Shown piece after piece: positions 29,201-32,498 of a stretch of DNA of 32,498 bases. The first letter of the stretch is position 1. Each line of letters opens with the position of its first letter. Source of the DNA: CAZMHJ01 sp046350635 (GTDB lineage Bacteria > Patescibacteriota > Saccharimonadia > Saccharimonadales > CAIOMD01); contig JAXLZY010000007.1 in assembly GCA_046350635.1 (NCBI GenBank), forward strand, positions 1 through 32,498, written 5' to 3'. The translations under genes and the position numbers were made by a program. The notes under the pieces were generated by a model. It did no database searches and had not been told where the DNA came from. It saw nothing but the letters and a program-made list of their open reading frames with translations.

Positions 29201-29611
29201 ATGCTCGTAATTCGAATGAAACGTACCGGCCGAAAAGGTCACGCACAGTACCGTGTCGTGGTTCAGGACAGCCGTGTTACACCTACAAGTGGCCGTGTTG
29301 TCGCTGGACTTGGCAGTTATAATCCTCATACTAAGGCAGTTGTCTTAGATACAGAAAAAGCTAACTATTACTTAAGCAATGGAGCGCAACCATCTGATCG
29401 TGTTGCACTTTTGTTTAAGAAAGAAGGCGTTAAATTGCCTTCGTGGGTAAATATTTCTGAGCAAAAGCAAAAGACTGTAAAAAATTCTGATAAGCTTCGC
29501 AAGAATCGACCAGCAGAAGAAGTCGCCCCAGAAGTTGAAGCAACCGCCGAAACGCCAGTCGTAGAGGCTGAAGTTGCAGAAGCGACCGAAGAAGTAGTTA
29601 CTGAAGCTTAA
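29201..29611 (+). CDS. rpsP: 30S ribosomal protein S16 with acidic tail
   Basis: 136 residues. The start MLVIRMKRTGRKGHAQYRVV aligns with the usual S16 beginning (MLVIRL-RTGRK), followed by DSRVTPTSGRV and LGSYNPHTK. After about residue 85 comes an added tail, first lysine-rich, then nearly all Ala/Glu/Val (EVEATAETPVVEAEVAEATE). S16 stabilises the central and 5' domains of 16S rRNA. AAGGGA lies unusually far before the ATG. Own promoter and terminator. Confidence 0.95.
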   Translation: MLVIRMKRTGRKGHAQYRVVVQDSRVTPTSGRVVAGLGSYNPHTKAVVLDTEKANYYLSNGAQPSDRVALLFKKEGVKLPSWVNISEQKQKTVKNSDKLRKNRPAEEVAPEVEATAETPVVEAEVAEATEEVVTEA

Positions 29612-29632
29612 TAAGCATTAGACACTTTATTG

Positions 29633-29661
29633 AAAGCTCGAGTGAAAAGCTCGAGCTTTTT
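29633..29661 (+). terminator. Terminator of rpsP
   Basis: AAAGCTCGAG/CTCGAGCTTT stem with a seven-base loop, then a T-run. Confidence 0.85.
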
Positions 29662-29663
29662 GT

Positions 29664-29669
29664 TATACT
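29664..29669 (+). promoter_or_regulatory. -10 of khpA
   Basis: TATACT immediately after the rpsP terminator; GGAGGAG follows as ribosome site for ATG 29703. Confidence 0.5.
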
Positions 29670-29702
29670 AAAAGGACAATCAGGTAATCAGGAGGAGTCA
29701 GA

Positions 29703-30095
29703 ATGTCTACGAGTAGTATAGATGTACAATTTGTCGAATTTATCGTCAAATCGCTGGTGGGTAATCCCGATGCAGTACAAATTGATCGTCGTGTCGATGA
29801 AAAAGGTGTTTTATTAGAGTTAACTGTCGACCCAGAAGATCTTGGCCGCGTAATCGGTAAGCGTGGAGCAACGGCACAGAGTATTCGAAGTCTATTGCGT
29901 GCACTTGGCACTAAAAATGACGCCCGTTATAACCTTAAAATTGTTGATAACGGAGTAGGTAGCTCGAGTCGTTCGAGTGATGATGGTGACGAAGATGCTA
30001 CAGAAGAATCCGGCAAAGAAAGCAAATCAAGCCACAGCAGTGTTGTAAGTAAGACTCGTCAAGAACTTGAAGAGTTAGACGACCTAGACGTATAA
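29703..30095 (+). CDS. khpA: KH-domain RNA-binding protein
   Basis: 130 residues. The KH core holds the GxxG loop in LGRVIGKRGATAQSIRSLLRAL, preceded by VQIDRRVDEKGVLLELTVDPED. The core is KhpA/YlqC-like, about 80 residues; a further 45 rich in Ser, Asp and Glu follow (SSRSSDDGDEDATEESG), an uncommon tail probably disordered. It binds structured RNA, often with KhpB. It lies between rpsP and trmD, its usual neighbourhood. Confidence 0.92.
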   Translation: MSTSSIDVQFVEFIVKSLVGNPDAVQIDRRVDEKGVLLELTVDPEDLGRVIGKRGATAQSIRSLLRALGTKNDARYNLKIVDNGVGSSSRSSDDGDEDATEESGKESKSSHSSVVSKTRQELEELDDLDV

Positions 30096-30148
30096 TCAAA
30101 TTAAGTCGGTTTACGGCTTGTCTAAAACCTTAAATCCCAAAAACCAAT

Positions 30149-30187
30149 AACAAAAAGCTCGTGCGAGCCATCATATGATGGGAGCTT
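30149..30187 (+). other. Alternative hairpins after khpA
   Basis: AAAGCTC pairs with GAGCTTT around an inner palindrome CCATCATATGATGG, or alternatively GCTC-gtgc-GAGC forms. The two structures exclude each other. Confidence 0.5.
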
Positions 30188-30195
30188 TATGTGAT

Positions 30196-30225
30196 AAAAA
30201 GACCTCTGGTAACGGAGGTCTTTTT
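30196..30225 (+). terminator. Terminator of khpA
   Basis: AAAAAGACCTC/GAGGTCTTTTT perfect stem with T-run; symmetric, may serve both strands. Confidence 0.88.
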
Positions 30226-30238
30226 ATATTGATTTGTT

Positions 30239-30280
30239 CGCTACTAAAATTGATTTAAAGTAGAATCAACTTTAGTAGCG
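30239..30280. repeat. 42-base inverted repeat
   Basis: CGCTACTAAA/TTTAGTAGCG and TTGATT/AATCAA arms (16 of 17 pairs) around an eight-base loop. An adjoining GCGGG/CCCGC hairpin (30278-30292) shares three bases. It lies at the boundary to the GC-rich orphan gene. Confidence 0.7.
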
Positions 30281-30345
30281 GGGCGAGCCCGCCGATAGAT
30301 GGAACCTAATCGCTTTTGCGAAGAGGCATATAACAGGGGCTCACC

Positions 30346-30660
30346 CTAGACGAGTGATGTGGGGCCAGGTGCGAACTTGGTAGTTGCCGCACCGGCCATC
30401 TTGGCTCGGTAGCCGACGATGCGCTGGCGAACAATGTCGCCCGAGCTGTCGCTGGGTAGCAGCTCCTCGATGATGCCACAGACCAGCTGTGCCGTCCGAG
30501 CGGTAATATCGATGTCGACAATCGGCTCGATACTGCCACTACCATTGCGCTCGCCTGAGAGCCAAGCAAGCAACCTGAACGCCTCGTTGCGGCTTGTGGT
30601 GGTCGCGAACCGATGAGCGTTGAGCCTGTCGCGTGCCTTGGTGAAGACAACGAAGGGCAT
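30346..30660 (-). CDS. GC-rich orphan protein between khpA and trmD
   Basis: About 104 residues, not recognised. The longest frame begins at ATG 30678, but GGAGG lies inside it and best serves ATG 30660 (MPFVVFTKARDRL), 11 bases on. Soluble, mostly helical (IDITARTAQLVCGIIEELL, GDIVRQRIVGYRAKMAG); no known motif. Base use is far more GC-rich than khpA and trmD and it is on the opposite strand, so it interrupts a conserved gene row, suggesting insertion. A second overlapping frame (30306-30650) is considered a shadow. Confidence 0.5.
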   Translation of the reverse strand: MPFVVFTKARDRLNAHRFATTTSRNEAFRLLAWLSGERNGSGSIEPIVDIDITARTAQLVCGIIEELLPSDSSGDIVRQRIVGYRAKMAGAATTKFAPGPTSLV

Positions 30661-30745
30661 GTCCACTAGGGCCTCCATAACCGTTTGGTATTTACTCGAC
30701 GAATAATAATTACAGCAACTTATAGAAAATTAGTCAACAGCTAGG

Positions 30746-30751
30746 TATACT
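30746..30751 (+). promoter_or_regulatory. -10 of trmD, leaderless
   Basis: TATACT eight bases before ATG 30760. Confidence 0.6.
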
Positions 30752-30759
30752 AACAACAG

Positions 30760-31401
30760 ATGAAAATACAAGTTATAACGCTTTTTCCCGAAATGTTGAA
30801 GGGTGTGTTCGAAAACAGCATGCTTTGGAAGGCCCAAGACAGAGAACTCGCGCAACTAGAAACAGTCGATTTACGTCAATTTGGGTTAGGTCCTCGAAAA
30901 ACCGTGGATGATACCCCATATGGTGGTGGCGATGGCATGCTGTTAAAGCCGGAGCCCCTGTTTGCTGCTGTTGAATTTTGCAAGCAAACATCGCCGAGCT
31001 CAAAGGTATTATTAATGACTCCACGTGGGTATGACTATAAGCAAAAAGATGCTCAAAGGCTTGCACGAGAAAATAATGATTTGATTATTATTTGTGGACG
31101 CTACGAGGGGTATGACGAGCGAATTACAAATGTTGTAGACGAGCAGATATGCGTTGGTCACTATGTATTAACCGGTGGCGAAATAGCAGCAATGGCGGTC
31201 GTGGATAGTGTAGTTCGCTTAATACCAGGTGTTCTTGGTGGTGAAAATAGTGCCGAAATTGAAAGCTTTAGCGATGGCGAAAACAGGGAATTCCCACAAT
31301 ACACGAGGCCTGAAGATTTCAGGGGTATGAAGGTCCCTGATGTGCTATTGAGTGGCCATCACTCCGAAATTGAAAAATGGCGCCAAGAACAGTCAAAATA
31401 A
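30760..31401 (+). CDS. trmD: tRNA (guanine-37-N1)-methyltransferase
   Basis: 213 residues of the knotted SPOUT fold. ITLFPEMLKGVFENSMLWKA, DDTPYGGGDGMLLKPEPLF, LLMTPRGYDYKQKDAQRLA, the SAM-binding knot IIICGRYEGYDERI and VGHYVLTGGEIAAM. It methylates G37 next to the anticodon to prevent frameshifting. Shorter than E. coli TrmD (255), ending after VLLSGHHSEIEKWR, so the C-terminal helical domain is trimmed. It normally follows rimM, which is absent here. Confidence 0.96.
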   Translation: MKIQVITLFPEMLKGVFENSMLWKAQDRELAQLETVDLRQFGLGPRKTVDDTPYGGGDGMLLKPEPLFAAVEFCKQTSPSSKVLLMTPRGYDYKQKDAQRLARENNDLIIICGRYEGYDERITNVVDEQICVGHYVLTGGEIAAMAVVDSVVRLIPGVLGGENSAEIESFSDGENREFPQYTRPEDFRGMKVPDVLLSGHHSEIEKWRQEQSK

Positions 31402-31412
31402 CACGTTTTTGA

Positions 31413-31418
31413 TATACT
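31413..31418 (+). promoter_or_regulatory. -10 of sodN
   Basis: TATACT, followed by AAGGGGG as ribosome site before ATG 31440. A promoter upstream of the sodN-sodX pair. Confidence 0.6.
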
Positions 31419-31439
31419 ACCTCTTATTAAGGGGGATTT

Positions 31440-31841
31440 ATGAAACTTCGATTAATTAAGCCAGTCTATGCACACTGTGATTTACCGTGCGGTATTTATG
31501 AAACCGAAACTGTAACAACTGCGGCAGCAACGTGTCTACGCATGATAGAAAAAATTGAACAGCTTGGTGATTTAAGTGAGACAGAGCATCACAATAACTT
31601 TGTACGCGCCGTGCATATTAAAGAAGAACACGCCCAGAAAGTAAAAGATCAGTTATATGTATTGTGGAGCGACTACTTTAAGCCCGAACATCTAGAAAAA
31701 TTCCCTGATTTACATACAACATTTTGGACTGCAATCAAGCAGGCAAGTAAGGTTAAGCAAACCGTAAGCCGTGAAGCCTGTGAAGACTTAATTGCACAAG
31801 TTGCACGTATTTCTGAGCTGTTTGCACAATCAAAAATATAG
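31440..31841 (+). CDS. sodN: Nickel superoxide dismutase
   Basis: 133 residues. A short leader MKLRLIKPVYA precedes the nickel hook HCDLPCGIY: after cleavage His1, Cys2 and Cys6 bind nickel and Tyr9 lines the active site, all present. Later VLWSDYFKPEHLEKFPDLH is the conserved helix region of Ni-SOD. The enzyme dismutates superoxide, as a hexamer in Streptomyces. The leader is 11 residues, near the 14 of Streptomyces, and must be removed by the peptidase next door. Its presence implies exposure to oxygen and nickel uptake, an aerobic or host-oxygen habitat. Confidence 0.96.
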   Translation: MKLRLIKPVYAHCDLPCGIYETETVTTAAATCLRMIEKIEQLGDLSETEHHNNFVRAVHIKEEHAQKVKDQLYVLWSDYFKPEHLEKFPDLHTTFWTAIKQASKVKQTVSREACEDLIAQVARISELFAQSKI

Positions 31842-32129
31842 ATGTTTTATATTCGACGAGTTATCGGCGATAGCATGATACCATCGCTTTACGCAGGTGA
31901 TATCGTGGTTGGCATAAAAAAACGCCCGAAGCACCAAGATATTGTTATTGCAAAAGTAGGTGAGAGGGAAGTGATAAAACGAGTGCAAAATGTCTCCCCT
32001 ACTTCCCTTTTTTTAGTGGGCGACAATGCCGGGGCAAGTACTGATAGTCGTAGCTATGGCGAAGTGCCCATGACTTCCCTACTTGGTGTTGTAAAAATAA
32101 CTTTTAAGAAAAAACGGCCAAAGAATTAA
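31842..32129 (+). CDS. sodX: Ni-SOD maturation peptidase
   Basis: 95 residues of the S24/S26 fold. The catalytic serine is in GDSMIPSLYAGDIVV (about Ser11) and the lysine in EVIKRVQ; the end LVGDNAGASTDSRSYGEVP completes the signal-peptidase signature. No membrane helix, so it acts in the cytoplasm. It abuts sodN without a gap, the standard pairing, and should cleave the SodN leader before the histidine that begins the nickel hook. Confidence 0.93.
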   Translation: MFYIRRVIGDSMIPSLYAGDIVVGIKKRPKHQDIVIAKVGEREVIKRVQNVSPTSLFLVGDNAGASTDSRSYGEVPMTSLLGVVKITFKKKRPKN

Positions 32130-32166
32130 CATTTAACCATTGTGATGGCTGTTCATGGGGTACATC

Positions 32167-32196
32167 TTGCCTTTGTACCCTGTTACGCGGTATAAT
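32167..32196 (+). promoter_or_regulatory. tRNA-Gln promoter
   Basis: TTGCCT (32167-32172), 18-base spacer, TATAAT (32191-32196), 22 bases to the tRNA. Confidence 0.7.
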
Positions 32197-32218
32197 TTGG
32201 CGGTTCGTCAATAAGCAT

Positions 32219-32293
32219 TGGGGATTGGCCAAGTGGTAAGGCAACGGGTTCTGGTCCCGTCATTCGGGGGTTCGAATCCCTCATCCCCAGCCA
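32219..32293 (+). tRNA. tRNA-Gln (CUG)
   Basis: Acceptor TGGGGAT/ATCCCCA with the U1-A72 pair and G73 typical of glutamine. Anticodon loop TTCTGGT (CTG). Canonical D-loop (AAGTGGTAA) and T-loop (TTCGAAT). CCA encoded at 32291-32293. Confidence 0.95.
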
Positions 32294-32307
32294 AATGCGA
32301 CAGTTGA

Positions 32308-32357
32308 AAATCAGACCTATCTCCCTATTGTTATATATAGGACAGAAGGTCTGATTT
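32308..32357 (+). repeat. Long stem-loop 1 after tRNA-Gln
   Basis: Perfect 11-bp outer stem AAATCAGACCT/AGGTCTGATTT, then inner TCT/AGA and CCTAT/ATAGG pairs. Confidence 0.8.
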
Positions 32358-32376
32358 AGTATCAGGATGGTGTACC

Positions 32377-32447
32377 AGACCTGTAAGTCTAGCCAAGTGC
32401 AGCACTTTAATGAGACCTATGTCTCTAAACTATTAAAGTACTGCACT
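32377..32447 (+). repeat. Stem-loops 2 and 3 after tRNA-Gln
   Basis: A short AGAC/GTCT hairpin (32377-32390), then a long stem: AGTGCAG/CTGCACT (32396-32402, 32441-32447), ACTTTAAT/ATTAAAGT (32404-32411, 32432-32439) and GAGAC/GTCTC (32412-32416, 32421-32425). The octamer AGACCTAT occurs in stem-loops 1 and 3 exactly 100 bases apart, and AGACCTGT in the middle one. Confidence 0.8.
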
Positions 32448-32469
32448 ATACAGGAAGAAGTATCGATTA

Positions 32470-32498
32470 AAAGAACCGGCAACGAAAGTCGGTTCTTT
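32470..32498 (+). terminator. Terminator at the window edge
   Basis: AAAGAACCG/CGGTTCTTT stem, extended by a G-T and a C-G pair. The T-run begins at the last bases and is cut by the window. Confidence 0.65.

Noticed and set aside
32294..32498. Integron attC array or CRISPR
   Set aside because: The stem-loops differ in sequence and spacing, lack paired GTTRRRY core sites, and there are no regular direct repeats with spacers.
1..32498. UGA recoded as glycine (SR1/Gracilibacteria code)
   Set aside because: UGA ends several genes at the expected position (for example pgl overlapping gnd as ATGA), and conserved glycines use GGN.

Overview
The window reads as a chromosomal segment of a small-genome member of the Patescibacteria (CPR), most probably a Candidatus Saccharibacteria (TM7) relative. 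This is inferred from compact, often overlapping genes, short basic proteins such as a 52-residue L32, a DUF5679 zinc-ribbon protein, pilin-like surface proteins and modest GC content. No database search was possible, so the phylum is a judgement. UGA acts as a normal stop (for example in pgl and in the gene ending at 3469), so the SR1/Gracilibacteria UGA=Gly code does not apply.

Layout. 1-2480: the end of an MFS drug exporter, convergent with a short UvrD-like helicase. 2490-2990: tRNA-Gly inside a nest of its own fragments and a large inverted repeat. 2990-5510: small genes (a GC-rich orphan, DUF5679, a one-helix membrane protein) and a minus-strand DUF1801/DUF2200/GNAT cluster whose DUF2200 gene carries two frameshifts. 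5570-7404: an AT-rich cassette of ArsR regulator, SMR exporter, YvaD-like and DUF4386 membrane proteins. 7410-9127: a prepilin-like beta-helix surface protein. 9157-10610: tRNA-Cys, tRNA-Leu and a small GC-rich island bounded by a repeat of the tRNA-Leu 3' end. 10640-15140: lemA, htpX, a membrane protein and ligA. 15186-18410: tRNA-Ala and the oxidative pentose-phosphate genes pgl-gnd-zwf. 18430-20607: murF-ddl for peptidoglycan. 20660-23775: an orphan, a P-loop/CYTH fusion, a TIM-barrel protein and a winged-helix/NUDIX protein. 23790-27091: leuS and two small anchored proteins. 27150-31401: rpmF, nusB, a NUDIX gene, rnc, rpsP, khpA and trmD, with a GC-rich orphan between khpA and trmD. 31410-32129: nickel superoxide dismutase with its maturation peptidase. 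32167-32498: tRNA-Gln followed by tandem stem-loops.

How the genes work together. Pgl, Gnd and Zwf turn glucose-6-phosphate into ribulose-5-phosphate and NADPH. Ddl makes the D-Ala-D-Ala that MurF adds to the wall precursor. LemA and HtpX form a familiar envelope-stress pair. SodX should remove the SodN leader to expose the nickel hook. The 27.1-31.4 kb block serves ribosome and RNA maturation.

Most notable signals: (1) two tRNAs have altered D-loop/T-loop contacts, tRNA-Cys with a T-loop lacking TTC and tRNA-Gly with a compensated 19-56 pair; (2) LigA has lost all zinc-finger cysteines; (3) about nine genes have a -10 box only 6-8 nt before the start codon, suggesting frequent leaderless transcription; (4) an integrated island sits at tRNA-Leu; (5) tRNA-Gly lies in a giant inverted repeat; (6) the P-loop/CYTH fusion; (7) a train of long stem-loops follows tRNA-Gln. 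No single new multi-gene defence-type system was seen.
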